Source of the DNA: Streptomyces bacillaris
GTDB lineage: Bacteria > Actinomycetota > Actinomycetes > Streptomycetales > Streptomycetaceae
Assembly (NCBI RefSeq): GCF_003268675.1
Contig: NZ_CP029378.1
Span: 7,068,001 to 7,132,000, forward strand
DNA: 64,000 nt
Reading direction: 5' to 3'
Shown: piece after piece, positions 6,645 through 15,978 of the stretch
Layout of the letters: every line of letters starts with the position of its first letter
Position numbering within the stretch: position 1 is the stretch's first letter
Notes under the pieces: model-generated
Seen by the model: only the letters and a program-made list of their open reading frames with translations
What the model was told of the DNA's origin: nothing
Database searches by the model: none
Position numbers and translations under genes: made by a program

Positions 6645-9470
6645 TCAGCCGGTGAAGGAGACCCTCGCGAGCCGTACCGGGCCGTTCAGCCGGATGTGCA
6701 GATCGTGCACGCCGGACAGCGAGAGACCGGCGGGGGTGGTCGCATAGGTGTAGGGACCGTCGGCGACGGGTGTGCAGGACGCGAGGAGTGTCCCGTCGGA
6801 CAGCCGCAGTTCCACGGTGGCCGGTCCGGTCGCGGCCGTCTCCGCCGACGCCGTGACGACCCCGCCCCCGAAGTCGCAGCCTCGGAAGACCAGTTCGCCG
6901 GTCACGCCGTCCATGGCTGTCACCGCGTCGCCCGTCACCCTGGTCCGGTCCACGATCACGGTGCCGCGCTGTTCGTCGTAGTCCGCCGCATCGAGGCCGC
7001 TGTCCAGTACGGGACGCGGAGCGGTTTCCTCGCCCTCGATCCGGAGGTCGGAGGTGAGTCGGATGTCCGCGCTGGAGGCGCCGACGAGGATGACGCGCCG
7101 GCCCGCGTCGACTGTCCAGCGGCCACGGGAGACATCCCAGAAGCCGAGTGCCTCGACGGGCACCTCGAACGCGAGCCGTCGTGCCGCGCCGGAGGCGAGG
7201 TGCAGCCTGCGGTGGGCGAGGAGCTGCCGCTGCGGTCTGGGGACGGCCGAATCCGGCACCTGGACGTAGACCTGGGCCACCTCGTCCGCGTCATGCGTTC
7301 CGCTGTTGGTCACGGTGAAGGACACCTGGACGGTGTCTCCGGCGCGCGCGGTCGACAGATCGTCATAGGCGAAGGAGCTGTAGGAGAGGCCGTGGCCGAA
7401 CGGATAGAGAGCGGTGCCCTCGTAGTACAGGTAGGTCTGACGGCTGCCGATGATGTCGTAGTCCAGCAGGTCGGGCAGTTCGGCGTCGGAGGTGTACCAG
7501 GTCTGCGGAAGCCGTCCCGCCGGCGACACGTCGCCGGCCAGGACCCGGGCGAGTGCGGTGCCCGCGGCCTGCCCTCCGTGGGCGGTCCAGAGCAGGGCGG
7601 GAAGGGCGGCATCCGCGTCGGGCATCGCGTACGGGTACGAGGAGACGACGGCGAGCACCGTACGGGGATTCGCGGCGTGGGCCGCGCGCCACAGGTCGGT
7701 CTGGTGGTCGGGCAGGCGCAGTGTGGTGCGGTCCTCGGTCTCGCGGCCGTTGATGTGCGGGTCGTTGCCGCCGACGACGACGACCACGTCGGCGGCCGCG
7801 GCCGCCGCGGCCACGTCGTCCACACCGCGACTCACGGTCACGATGTCGAAGACATCACCCTCTTCGGCGACCTTCAGACCTCCGGCGGTCACCGACACGT
7901 ACCGGCCCGTGCCGACATGCTCGAGGAGGTGGCCCGTACCGTGTTCCTCCGGACGGAACGTCTCCTGCACCACCCAGCCCCCGGGCTGGACGGCCGACGC
8001 GCGCAGGAAACCGTCCTCGGCGACCGAAACGTAGGCGCCGTCGGGGGCCCGGAAGGTCAGCAGTCCGTCACCCCAGTCCACCGCGGTGAACGCCGTCGGG
8101 TCGCTGCCAACGGTCAGCGGCGCGAGATCGGTGCGACCACTCAGCAGGGCCGGGTCGAGTGCTCCTTCGGCTCCTCGCACCGTCGCCGCTGCCGACGGGG
8201 AAGGGACACGCACCCAGCCGGCCGCTGTGCGCAGCCGCACCCGGTCGGCGCCTTCGGTGAAGGAGACAGCGGCTGTGCCGAAGCGCTCGCGCAGTCCGTC
8301 CAGGGGCGTGGAGCGGTGGATCAGCGTGCCGCTGTACCAGTCCAGCTTGCACTCGTCGGCGAGCAGCCCGACCAGGGCGATGCGTGTGCCTTCGGCAAGC
8401 GGCAGCAGGCCGTCGTTCTTGAGCAGTACGACGGCCTGCTCGGCGGCCTCCCGCGCGAGCGACCGGTGCTCCGGGGTGTCGAACGCCGCGGCCTTCGCGT
8501 ACGGGTCCAGCTCGGGATCGAACTCCCCGAGGCAGAAGCGCATCCGCAGGAGTCGGCGTACGGCCTCGTCGACTGTCTCGTCCTGGAGCAGCCCGAGGTC
8601 GAGTGCCCCGCGAACGCGTCCGACGATGACGGAGGAGTCCTGGCCGTGGTCCGTGAAGCTGTCCACACCGGCGCGCAGGGCGGCGGCCACGGCTTCCTCA
8701 TGGGTGTCGCAGTAGTCCTCGGAGTCGACCAGGTTGGAAGGCGCACCGGCGTCGGAGCAGACCACCAGGGGCTGGTCGGTCCAGGTCCGCAGCTGCGTGT
8801 CCAGCAGGGGGGAGAGGTGGTTCGGCCTGCCGTTGACGAGGTTGTACGAGGGCATCACTCCGGCGACGGCCCCCGCCTCCACCGCGGGGCGGAAAGCCCG
8901 GAGGTCGTACTCGTGCAGGACCCGGGGGCGGATCGAGGAGGAGCTCGTGTCCCGGTCGGTCTCGTTGTTGTGGGCCAGCCAGTGCTTGAGCACCGGTGCG
9001 GTGCGCCAGTAGACGGGGTGGTCGCCGCGCAGGCCGCGGGTGTAGGCGACAGCGATGGCGGACGTCAGCCGAGGGTCTTCGGAGTATCCCTCTTCGTTGC
9101 GGCCCCACAACGGGTGCCTCAGCAGGTTGACCGTGGGGGCCCACACGTTGAGTCCGACTCTCGGATCGTTCGCCCGCATGGCGCGGGCCTCCTCCCCGAC
9201 AGCCTCACCGACCTGGCGGACGAGGTCCTCGTTCCACGTGGCTCCCAGCCCCACGGCCTGTGGGAAGACCGTGGCGGGCCCCATCCACGCGACGCCGTGG
9301 AGGGCCTCCTGACCGGTACGGAACGCCTCGATGCCCAAGCGTTCGACGGGGGGCGCGAACTGGTGCAGCATCGCGATCCGCTCATCGCGCGTGAGCTGCC
9401 TGAGCAGGTCGTCCACGCGCTCGTCGAGGGAGAGGGTGGCGTCACGGAAGGACGGCCGCATGTCGGTCAC
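6645..9470 (-). CDS. GH3 beta-glucosidase/beta-xylosidase with an inserted trefoil-like domain
   Basis: Cytoplasmic retaining beta-glycosidase of about 941 residues, expected to release glucose from de-xylosylated xyloglucan oligosaccharides. The N-terminal GH3 barrel has the conserved KHW and nucleophile motif VVCSDAGAPSN (Asp near residue 240). The second GH3 domain (VVLLKNDGLLPL, then VVVVGGNDPHINGRETEDR) is split by a roughly 180-residue insertion. Part of that insertion (LTFRAPDGAYVSVAEDG) looks like a fascin-type beta-trefoil rather than the common PA14. An FnIII-like domain (LYPFGHGLSYSSF) and a CBM6-like tail follow. There is no signal peptide. GTG 9470 is preferred because GGGGAA precedes it; TTG 9482 and ATG 9461 are alternatives. 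It is divergent from the transporter operon. Confidence 0.88.
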   Translation of the reverse strand: MTDMRPSFRDATLSLDERVDDLLRQLTRDERIAMLHQFAPPVERLGIEAFRTGQEALHGVAWMGPATVFPQAVGLGATWNEDLVRQVGEAVGEEARAMRANDPRVGLNVWAPTVNLLRHPLWGRNEEGYSEDPRLTSAIAVAYTRGLRGDHPVYWRTAPVLKHWLAHNNETDRDTSSSSIRPRVLHEYDLRAFRPAVEAGAVAGVMPSYNLVNGRPNHLSPLLDTQLRTWTDQPLVVCSDAGAPSNLVDSEDYCDTHEEAVAAALRAGVDSFTDHGQDSSVIVGRVRGALDLGLLQDETVDEAVRRLLRMRFCLGEFDPELDPYAKAAAFDTPEHRSLAREAAEQAVVLLKNDGLLPLAEGTRIALVGLLADECKLDWYSGTLIHRSTPLDGLRERFGTAAVSFTEGADRVRLRTAAGWVRVPSPSAAATVRGAEGALDPALLSGRTDLAPLTVGSDPTAFTAVDWGDGLLTFRAPDGAYVSVAEDGFLRASAVQPGGWVVQETFRPEEHGTGHLLEHVGTGRYVSVTAGGLKVAEEGDVFDIVTVSRGVDDVAAAAAAADVVVVVGGNDPHINGRETEDRTTLRLPDHQTDLWRAAHAANPRTVLAVVSSYPYAMPDADAALPALLWTAHGGQAAGTALARVLAGDVSPAGRLPQTWYTSDAELPDLLDYDIIGSRQTYLYYEGTALYPFGHGLSYSSFAYDDLSTARAGDTVQVSFTVTNSGTHDADEVAQVYVQVPDSAVPRPQRQLLAHRRLHLASGAARRLAFEVPVEALGFWDVSRGRWTVDAGRRVILVGASSADIRLTSDLRIEGEETAPRPVLDSGLDAADYDEQRGTVIVDRTRVTGDAVTAMDGVTGELVFRGCDFGGGVVTASAETAATGPATVELRLSDGTLLASCTPVADGPYTYATTPAGLSLSGVHDLHIRLNGPVRLARVSFTG

Positions 9471-9512
9471 AGAGTTCCCCAAGGGTGAGCGATCTCAACA
9501 GTGAAGCAAGAT

Positions 9513-9526
9513 TCGAAGCGCTTCGA
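9513..9526. promoter_or_regulatory. LacI-type operator, xyloglucan regulon (GH3 side)
   Basis: Perfect TCGAAGCGCTTCGA palindrome, 43 bp upstream of the GH3 start codon, a position suited to blocking transcription initiation or early elongation. Confidence 0.8.
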
Positions 9527-9688
9527 TGCTGAAGGTCCCTGCGAGGAGTGTCAAGACGCAGCCGCCTCGGCCAAGTGCTCATCGAAGGTGAGGGGCCGCT
9601 GTTGCATGCTCAGCAGAGAAAGCGAAACCAAAGAATCCCGGGGCGACTCTTGAACGGCTTGCCTTCCTCACTTAACCTCGCTGCAACA

Positions 9689-9702
9689 TCGAAGCGCTTC
9701 GA
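9689..9702. promoter_or_regulatory. LacI-type operator, xyloglucan regulon (transporter operon side)
   Basis: Perfect TCGAAGCGCTTCGA palindrome, 123 bp upstream of the binding-protein start. No further copy is seen within the six-gene operon that follows, so this site probably controls all of it. Confidence 0.8.
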
Positions 9703-9824
9703 CGAAGCGGTCGGTCGACCACTCCTTGCCTTGTGAGTCCCAGCTCGCCTCATCCGCCGACTTGCATGCGTACGGCCGCTCCCGAATGCCTCCCGGCTGC
9801 CCGCATGACGAAAGGGGCTATGCC

Positions 9825-11492
9825 ATGCCCGACACCAGAGCTCCCAGCCGGAGAACGTTCCTCGGCTCCACCGCGGTCGCCGCGATCGCCGTCGCCGGCG
9901 GTGTGCCCCTGCTCAGCGCGTGCAGCGGTTCGTCCGGTGACAGCCGCGCCGAGGGTGTCACCACGGGGAAGAAGCTTCAGGGCATCCTCCCGGCCTTCGT
10001 CGGGTCCGACGTCGTGAAGCCGGACCTGCCGAGCACGAACGGGTCAGCCGTGGCTTTCACCACCGCGCTGCCGGCCTCGAAGCTCGCCGTCTCCGTGCCT
10101 GAGAAGCTCGGCAAGGGCAGCACTGTCTCGATCATGGCTCCCCTCTGGGGAACCTCCCCCGAGAACGGCAACCCGTACTGGACGGCGATGGACGAGGCCA
10201 TCGGCGTGAAAGTGAACTGGCAGAACCAGGACGGCAACACCTACGGGCAGAAGCTCGGTGCCGTCCTCGCCTCCAGCTCGGTCCCGGACGTCGTCGTGGT
10301 TCCCGCCTGGGAGCTGGGCGGGAAGATGCCCAGCGCCATCAACAACAAGTTCGCCGACCTCGGCCCGTACCTGTCGGGCGACAAGGTCAAGGACTACCCG
10401 AACCTGGCTGCGATCCCCACCAACGCCTGGCAGCGGGCCGTCTTCGGCGGCAAGCTCCGCGGCCTGCCCATGCCGGCCAGCGACATCCCCAATATCGCGC
10501 CCTTCTACCGGTCCGACCTCTTCAAGGCCAAGGGCTACCAGCCGCCCACCACCACACAGGAGTTCTTCGACCTCGCCAAGGAGATCACCTCCGCCAGGAG
10601 CAGGGTCTGGGCCTGCGGCGACATGACCTGGGCCGCGTACAAGTTCTTCGGTGTCCTCGACGAGAAGCCCGCCTGCTGGAAGCTCGTCGGTGACAAGCTG
10701 GTCCACCGGATCGAGACCCCCGAGTACCTCGAAGCCCTCGAGTGGTCCCGCTCCCTCTACTCCGCCGGATTCGTGCACCCGGACGCCAAGGCCGAGAGCG
10801 GAGACATCGGCAACCTCTTCACCGCCGGCCGGGTGTGGATGTACAACGCGGACATCTCCGACTGGTACGGCAAGACCGTCGTCCAGCGGGGCGACAACCC
10901 GGGCTTCTCCATGGCCGCCATGGACTACTTCCACCACGACGGAGGCAAGCCGCGCCTCTTCGCCGGCTCGCCCTCCAACATCTGGGCGTTCGTCAACAAG
11001 AACGCCGACGAGAAGACGATCCGAGACGTCCTCGCCGTCGCCAACTACACGGCGGCCCCGTACGGCACCAAGGAACAGCGCCTCAAGGCGTACGGCGTGG
11101 AAGGGCTCCACCACACGCTCAAGGGTGACGAGATCACCAAGACCGAAACCGGCAACAACGAGGTCTTCGCGACCTACGAGTACATCGCGAGCCCTCAGCA
11201 GTTCTTCGCCTACCCCAACCACCCCGACGTGGCCGAGGGGATGGTCCGCTGGCAGCAGCGCATGGGCGCGTTCGTCACCCGGCCCCTCTTCTACGGCATG
11301 CAGGTCCAGGAGCCGAACCGCTGGGCCGAGCTCAGCAGCCAGTTCGAGGACCTGGAGAAGGACATCGTGCGAGGCCGGAAGAAGATCAGCGACATGCAGC
11401 AGGCCGTGTCGGACTGGCGCTCCCGCGGTGGTGACCAACTGCGTGACTGGTACCGGAAGCTCCTGGACGACGCCGGCGACCAGGCGTCCTGA
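9825..11492 (+). CDS. LplA-type sugar-binding lipoprotein, predicted xyloglucan oligosaccharide receptor
   Basis: Extracellular solute-binding protein of about 555 residues, in the large LplA-like class of carbohydrate importers. The N-terminus has a Tat motif (SRRTFLG), a hydrophobic core and the lipobox LLSAC, so it is exported folded and lipid-anchored. Start ATG 9825 follows AAAGGGG at a 7-base distance; a longer upstream reading frame lacks a ribosome site. It heads an operon with two permeases and three glycosidases. The xyloglucan-oligosaccharide ligand is inferred from those enzymes, not from binding residues. It is larger than typical malto- or cello-oligosaccharide receptors, which suits branched ligands. 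Confidence 0.85.
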   Translation: MPDTRAPSRRTFLGSTAVAAIAVAGGVPLLSACSGSSGDSRAEGVTTGKKLQGILPAFVGSDVVKPDLPSTNGSAVAFTTALPASKLAVSVPEKLGKGSTVSIMAPLWGTSPENGNPYWTAMDEAIGVKVNWQNQDGNTYGQKLGAVLASSSVPDVVVVPAWELGGKMPSAINNKFADLGPYLSGDKVKDYPNLAAIPTNAWQRAVFGGKLRGLPMPASDIPNIAPFYRSDLFKAKGYQPPTTTQEFFDLAKEITSARSRVWACGDMTWAAYKFFGVLDEKPACWKLVGDKLVHRIETPEYLEALEWSRSLYSAGFVHPDAKAESGDIGNLFTAGRVWMYNADISDWYGKTVVQRGDNPGFSMAAMDYFHHDGGKPRLFAGSPSNIWAFVNKNADEKTIRDVLAVANYTAAPYGTKEQRLKAYGVEGLHHTLKGDEITKTETGNNEVFATYEYIASPQQFFAYPNHPDVAEGMVRWQQRMGAFVTRPLFYGMQVQEPNRWAELSSQFEDLEKDIVRGRKKISDMQQAVSDWRSRGGDQLRDWYRKLLDDAGDQAS

Positions 11493-11527
11493 CAGCACCG
11501 GCCCGAGGGGGAACAAGGAGAAAGCAC

Positions 11528-12582
11528 GTGCCGCAGAGCAAGCTGGCGGGTCCAGAACGCGCCGCTGACGACAGCAGGAAGGTCCCGGCTTGCTCCGGCC
11601 CGGCCGAGGGGGCGGATACAGCGAGGCGGGCGAACGTCCCCGTCGGCGCCTCCCAAGGCATCGGCTGGAGAGTCAGACTGCGTCGCGATCGCACGCTGAT
11701 CCTGATGACCCTGCCCGCGGTCCTGCTCGTCCTGGTCTTCAACTACGTGCCTCTGCTCGGCAACATGGTGGCGTTCCAGGACTACGACCCCTACCTCGGG
11801 GACAACGCCTTGCAGGCCATCCGCGAGAGTCCGTGGGTGGGCATCGAGCACTTCAGCCGCATGCTGGAGGATCGTCTCTTCTGGCAGGCGCTGGAGAACA
11901 CCCTGACGATCTTCCTGGTGCAGCTCACCCTGTTCTTTCCCGTGCCGATCCTGCTCGCGCTGCTCATCAACAGCTTCGTCCGCCCCGGGTCCGCGCCGTC
12001 GCGCAGGCGGTGCTGTATCTCCCCCACTTCTTCTCGTGGGTTCTGGTCATCACCATCTTCCAGCAGATGTTCGGCGGCGCCGGCATGCTGGCCCAGACCT
12101 TGCGCGAGCACGGCTACGAGGGCATCGACCTGATGACCGATCCCGGGCTGTTCAAGTTCCTGGTCACCTTCGAGATGATCTGGAAGGACGCGGGCTGGGG
12201 CGTCATCATCTTCCTCGCCGCGCTCTCCGTCATCAGCCCCGACCTGTACGAGGCGGCGGCGATGGACGGTGCCTCGCGGTGGCGGCGGATGTGGCACGTG
12301 ACGCTGCCGGCCCTGCGTCCCGTGGTCGCCCTGCTGCTGGTGCTACAGGTGGGCAACGCCCTGACCGTCGGATTCGAGCAGATCCTTCTCCAGCGCACCG
12401 CGGTCGGCCCGACCGCTGCCGAAGTCCTCGACACCTACGTCTGGAACGTCGGCATCCAGTTCGGCGACTTCAGCTACGCGGCAGCGGTCGGAGTCATCAA
12501 GGGAATCATCGGCCTCGGTCTCGTACTGGCGGCCAACAAGGTCGCCCACATGATGGGCGAGCAGGGGGTGTACAAGCGATGA
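11528..12582 (+). CDS. LplB-type ABC sugar permease, one frame break
   Basis: First membrane subunit of the importer. GTG 11528 follows ACAAGGAG. Residues about 55-80 form the first helix (LMTLPAVLLVLVFNYVPLLG), then comes VAFQDYDPYLG, typical of LplB/UgpA-like permeases. The frame breaks at about 11984 (CGTCCGCCCCGGGTCC), where restoring one C gives a continuous LINSFVRPRVRAVAQAVLYLPHFFSWV. The EAA loop (YEAAAMDGASRWRRMWHVTLP) is intact in the second frame. The length is normal (about 351 residues), and all genes downstream are intact, so a homopolymer base-call error is likelier than a null allele. Confidence 0.85.
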
Positions 12583-13508
12583 GCACCGTGTGGGGTTCCA
12601 CGCGTCTCGGGGGGTCCCGCGGCCGGCTGCGGCCGGTGTGGGAGGAGGAGCCGAGCCGGGCCGGTCTGGCGGCGAAGGCCACGGTACTCGTACTCGCCTG
12701 CGCGGCGATCCTCTTTCCCCTGTGGATCGTGATCGTCACCAGCCTGTCCTCGGTGAAGACCATCACGGAGGCCGGAGGGCTCGTCGTCGTCCCCCGCGAG
12801 ATCACTTTCGTGGCCTACCAGGAACTGCTCGGCGGAGGGCAGGTGACCCGGGCGGCGCTGGTGAGCGTGGGAGTCACGACCGTCGGCACCATCTTCAGCA
12901 TGACCGTGTCCGTCCTGTGCGCCTACGGTCTCTCCCGCAGCGGATCACTGCTGCACCGGCCCCTGCTGGTGACCCTTCTCGCCACCATGTTCTTCGGCGC
13001 GGGTCTCATCCCCACCTACCTGCTGGTCCAAGGGATCGGGCTGACCGACACCTACCTGTCCCTGATCCTTCCCAGCGCGGTCAACGTCTTCAACATCCTC
13101 GTCCTGCGGTCCTTCTTCATGAGCGTCGCACCCGAGCTCCTCGACAGCGCCCGCATCGACGGTGCCGGTGACCTCCGCATCCTGTGGACGATCATCATGC
13201 CGCTGTCCCGCGCGGTCCTCGCCGTGATCGGGCTCTTCTACGCCGTCGGCTACTGGAGCGCCTGGTTCAACGCGTCGATCTACCTGAGCGACCAGAGCAT
13301 GATGCCGCTGCAGAACGTGATGATGCAGTTGGTTCTCAAGCAGGAACGACCCACGGGCCTGGCACAGGCCATCAACACCGGCCAGCTCTCGCCCCTGTCG
13401 ATCCAGATGGCTGTCATGGTGCTCGCACTGCTGCCGGTGGCCGTGCTGTCGCCGTTCGTCCAGAGGCACTTCAAGAAGGGCATGCTGACGGGCGCGGTCA
13501 AGGGCTGA
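12579..13508 (+). CDS. LplC-type ABC sugar permease
   Basis: Second membrane subunit, 309 residues, with start ATG overlapping the previous stop as ATGA (translational coupling). Six membrane segments are visible, beginning VLVLACAAILFPLWIVIVTSL. The EAA loop motif is LLDSARIDGAGDLRILWTIIMPLS, and the C-terminus FVQRHFKKGMLTGAVKG is the standard ending of LplC/MalG-like permeases. No ATPase gene is nearby. Importers of this class in streptomycetes generally share the housekeeping ATPase MsiK, so that is the expected partner. Confidence 0.92.
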   Translation: MSTVWGSTRLGGSRGRLRPVWEEEPSRAGLAAKATVLVLACAAILFPLWIVIVTSLSSVKTITEAGGLVVVPREITFVAYQELLGGGQVTRAALVSVGVTTVGTIFSMTVSVLCAYGLSRSGSLLHRPLLVTLLATMFFGAGLIPTYLLVQGIGLTDTYLSLILPSAVNVFNILVLRSFFMSVAPELLDSARIDGAGDLRILWTIIMPLSRAVLAVIGLFYAVGYWSAWFNASIYLSDQSMMPLQNVMMQLVLKQERPTGLAQAINTGQLSPLSIQMAVMVLALLPVAVLSPFVQRHFKKGMLTGAVKG

Positions 13509-13690
13509 GACCCACCGCACCGCCGGTCCCGGACGCCGTCGCCCGGCCCGGTGGTCTCCCTCACCTGAGCCGTCGTCCGCGGTCCGGTGTGCCTCCCCCC
13601 ATCTCCGCCGTGTCCGCCCGCCCCTGACCACGGGAGGACACGGCGGTACCGCTCCGCACCGCAACCGCCCCACGAAGAGAGGGTTTCGGC

Positions 13691-15934
13691 ATGTCCATGC
13701 TTGAACATCAGCCCGGCAGACGCACGGTTCTCACCGCCGGTGTGCTCACGGGTCTGACGGCCTGGCCCGCGCTGTCCGCAGTCGGCGCCGTCGCCGCTCC
13801 GGCGGCCCCCGGCACCGCGCGAGCGTCCTCCGGCACGGCCGGTGCCGCCCAGCAGCATCGTTGGCGTACCGCGGTCATCGGCGGAACCGGTTTCGTCACC
13901 GGCGTCCTCTTCCACCCCGGGGTGAAGGGACTCGCCTACGCCCGGACCGACATCGGTGGCGCATACCGGTGGGACAGCCGCACACGCGCGTGGGTCCCTC
14001 TCACCGACCACCTCGGCTGGGACGACTGGAACCTGCTGGGCGTCGAGGCCATGGCCATCGATCCCCACCATCGCGACCGCCTCTACCTCGCCGTCGGGAC
14101 GTACGCGCAGAGCTGGTCGGACAACGGAGCCGTGCTGCGTTCGGAAGACCGGGGAGCCACCTGGTCCCGCACCGATCTGCCGGTGAAGCTCGGGGCCAAC
14201 GAGGACGGGCGCGGCGCCGGCGAGCGACTCGTCGTCGACCCCGTCGACAGCGACACCCTCTGGCTCGGCACCCGCCACGACGGCCTGTGGAAGTCCACCG
14301 ACCGAGGTGCCACCTGGGCGCGGGCGGGGTTCGGACCCGAGCCGGTGGCGAACGGGCAGGGAATCACCCTCCTCGTCGCCGCGGGACGAACGCTGTACGC
14401 GGGATGGGCCGACGGCGGAACCGCCCTGTACCGCCGCCGTTCCGGCGCCGCCTGGGAGCCCGTCCCAGGGCAGCCGGGAGGCGCCTCGGCCCGCGTGCCC
14501 ATCCGGGCCGCGTACGACACCGCGATCCGCACGCTCCACGTCACCTACGCCGACGCCCCCGGGCCCAACGGGCAGAGCGACGGCAGCGTGCACGCCCTGA
14601 ACACCCTCACGGGAGCCTGGACCGACATCACCCCGGTCCGGCCCGGTGGCACCACCTCGGACGGATCAGTCGACACGTTCGGATACGGGGGCGTCGCGGT
14701 CGACTCCCAGCGGCCCGGCACCCTGGTGGTCACCACCAACAACCGCTGGGCGGACATCGACACGGTCTTCCGCTCCACGAACGGCGGACGCACCTGGGAA
14801 TCCCTGAAGGACCGTGCCGTCCTGGACGTCTCCGAGACGCCTTACCTGCGATGGGGCGAGTCCCGGCCCAAGTTCGGCTGGTGGATCCAGGCAGTCGCCA
14901 TCGACCCCTTCGACTCCCGCCACATCGTCTTCGGCACCGGCGCCACCCTCTACGGAACGCGCGACCTGGTCCACTGGGCGCCTGAGATCCGCGGCCTGGA
15001 GGAAAGCGCCGTACGGCAGCTGATCTCCCCTCCCGAAGGCGGGGCGCACCTGATCAGCGGTCTGGCCGACATCGGCGTCATGTACCACGACTCCCTCACC
15101 GCCTCGCCCTCCCGCGGCATGGCCACCAACCCGGTCTTCGGCTCCGCCACCGGTCTGGCGATGGCGGCCCGGAAGCCCTCCTACGTCGTACGGACGGGAT
15201 GGTCATCGAGCCGCAACGGCGCCTGGTCCGGCGACGGCGGCCAGAGCTGGAAGCCCTTCGCGAGCCAGCCGGACATCGCGAGCACGGCTCCCGGCCCCAT
15301 CGCGACCAGCGCGGACGGCAGCACCCTGCTGTGGTCGTTCGTCCACTGGGACGGCTCCACGTACGCCACTCACCGCTCGACCGACAACGGCGCCACCTGG
15401 ACGGAAGTGCCCACCTTCCCCCGGGGCGGCACGCCGGTCGCCGACCCGGGGGACCCGCGCCGCTTCTACGCCTACGACACGGCGAACGGCACCGTTCTCC
15501 GCTCGGTCGACGCCGGACGGACCTTCACCGCCGCGGCCACCGGCCTGCCGGCGGGCGACAGCCAGTTCCGCCTGGCCGCCACACCCGACCGGAGCGGCCA
15601 CCTCTGGCTCTCCGCCAAGTGGAACGGCCTGTACCGATCCGTCGACGGCGGTGCCACCTTCACCAAGGTCGACAGCTGCTGGGCCTCCTACACCCTGGGC
15701 TTCGGCAAGGCCGCCGCCGGCGCGGACCATCCGACGGTCTTCCAGGTCGGCGCCACCGACCAGATCACCGCCGTTCTGCGTTCCGACGACGAGGGCGCCT
15801 CCTGGACCCGCATCAACGACGACGCCCACCAATGGGGCTGGATCGGCGAGACGATCACCGGTGATCCCCGCATCCACGGCCGCGTCTACCTCGGTACGAA
15901 CGGCCGCGGCATCCAGTACGCCGACCCCGCCTGA
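13691..15934 (+). CDS. Secreted GH74 xyloglucan endo-glucanase
   Basis: Inverting endo-beta-1,4-glucanase that cuts the xyloglucan backbone outside the cell. It is 747 residues with a Tat signal (GRRTVLTAG) and cleavage in the Ala-rich stretch before residue 50. The fold is two seven-bladed propellers, with repeated BNR/Asp-box motifs (SEDRGATW, STDRGATW, STNGGRTW, STDNGATW, SVDGGATF). The likely catalytic acids are Asp 87 in RTDIGGAYRW and Asp 460 in SGLADIGVMY, equivalent to the known GH74 pair. Unlike many streptomycete GH74 enzymes there is no C-terminal CBM2; the protein ends with the last blade. It is the first enzyme of the operon, 182 bp after the permease. Confidence 0.93.
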   Translation: MSMLEHQPGRRTVLTAGVLTGLTAWPALSAVGAVAAPAAPGTARASSGTAGAAQQHRWRTAVIGGTGFVTGVLFHPGVKGLAYARTDIGGAYRWDSRTRAWVPLTDHLGWDDWNLLGVEAMAIDPHHRDRLYLAVGTYAQSWSDNGAVLRSEDRGATWSRTDLPVKLGANEDGRGAGERLVVDPVDSDTLWLGTRHDGLWKSTDRGATWARAGFGPEPVANGQGITLLVAAGRTLYAGWADGGTALYRRRSGAAWEPVPGQPGGASARVPIRAAYDTAIRTLHVTYADAPGPNGQSDGSVHALNTLTGAWTDITPVRPGGTTSDGSVDTFGYGGVAVDSQRPGTLVVTTNNRWADIDTVFRSTNGGRTWESLKDRAVLDVSETPYLRWGESRPKFGWWIQAVAIDPFDSRHIVFGTGATLYGTRDLVHWAPEIRGLEESAVRQLISPPEGGAHLISGLADIGVMYHDSLTASPSRGMATNPVFGSATGLAMAARKPSYVVRTGWSSSRNGAWSGDGGQSWKPFASQPDIASTAPGPIATSADGSTLLWSFVHWDGSTYATHRSTDNGATWTEVPTFPRGGTPVADPGDPRRFYAYDTANGTVLRSVDAGRTFTAAATGLPAGDSQFRLAATPDRSGHLWLSAKWNGLYRSVDGGATFTKVDSCWASYTLGFGKAAAGADHPTVFQVGATDQITAVLRSDDEGASWTRINDDAHQWGWIGETITGDPRIHGRVYLGTNGRGIQYADPA

Positions 15935-15978
15935 CCTCTCCGTCGAACCTCGACCCCTATGACGAAGCGAGTCCTTGC

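Larger units (their letters stand above)
9471..9824. other. Divergent control region between GH3 and the transporter operon
   Basis: About 350 bp with no gene. It contains two perfect operator palindromes, one 43 bp from the GH3 start and one 123 bp from the binding-protein start, so each divergent unit has its own site. Confidence 0.7.

Noticed and set aside
6696..9488. A 930-codon open frame antisense to GH3
   Set aside because: GH3 on the minus strand has catalytic motifs and full-length similarity; the plus frame has none.
13691..15934. A sialidase, suggested by the Asp-box repeats
   Set aside because: The ARTDIGGAYRW and SGLADIG motifs and two-propeller length are GH74-specific; sialidase Arg triad motifs are absent.
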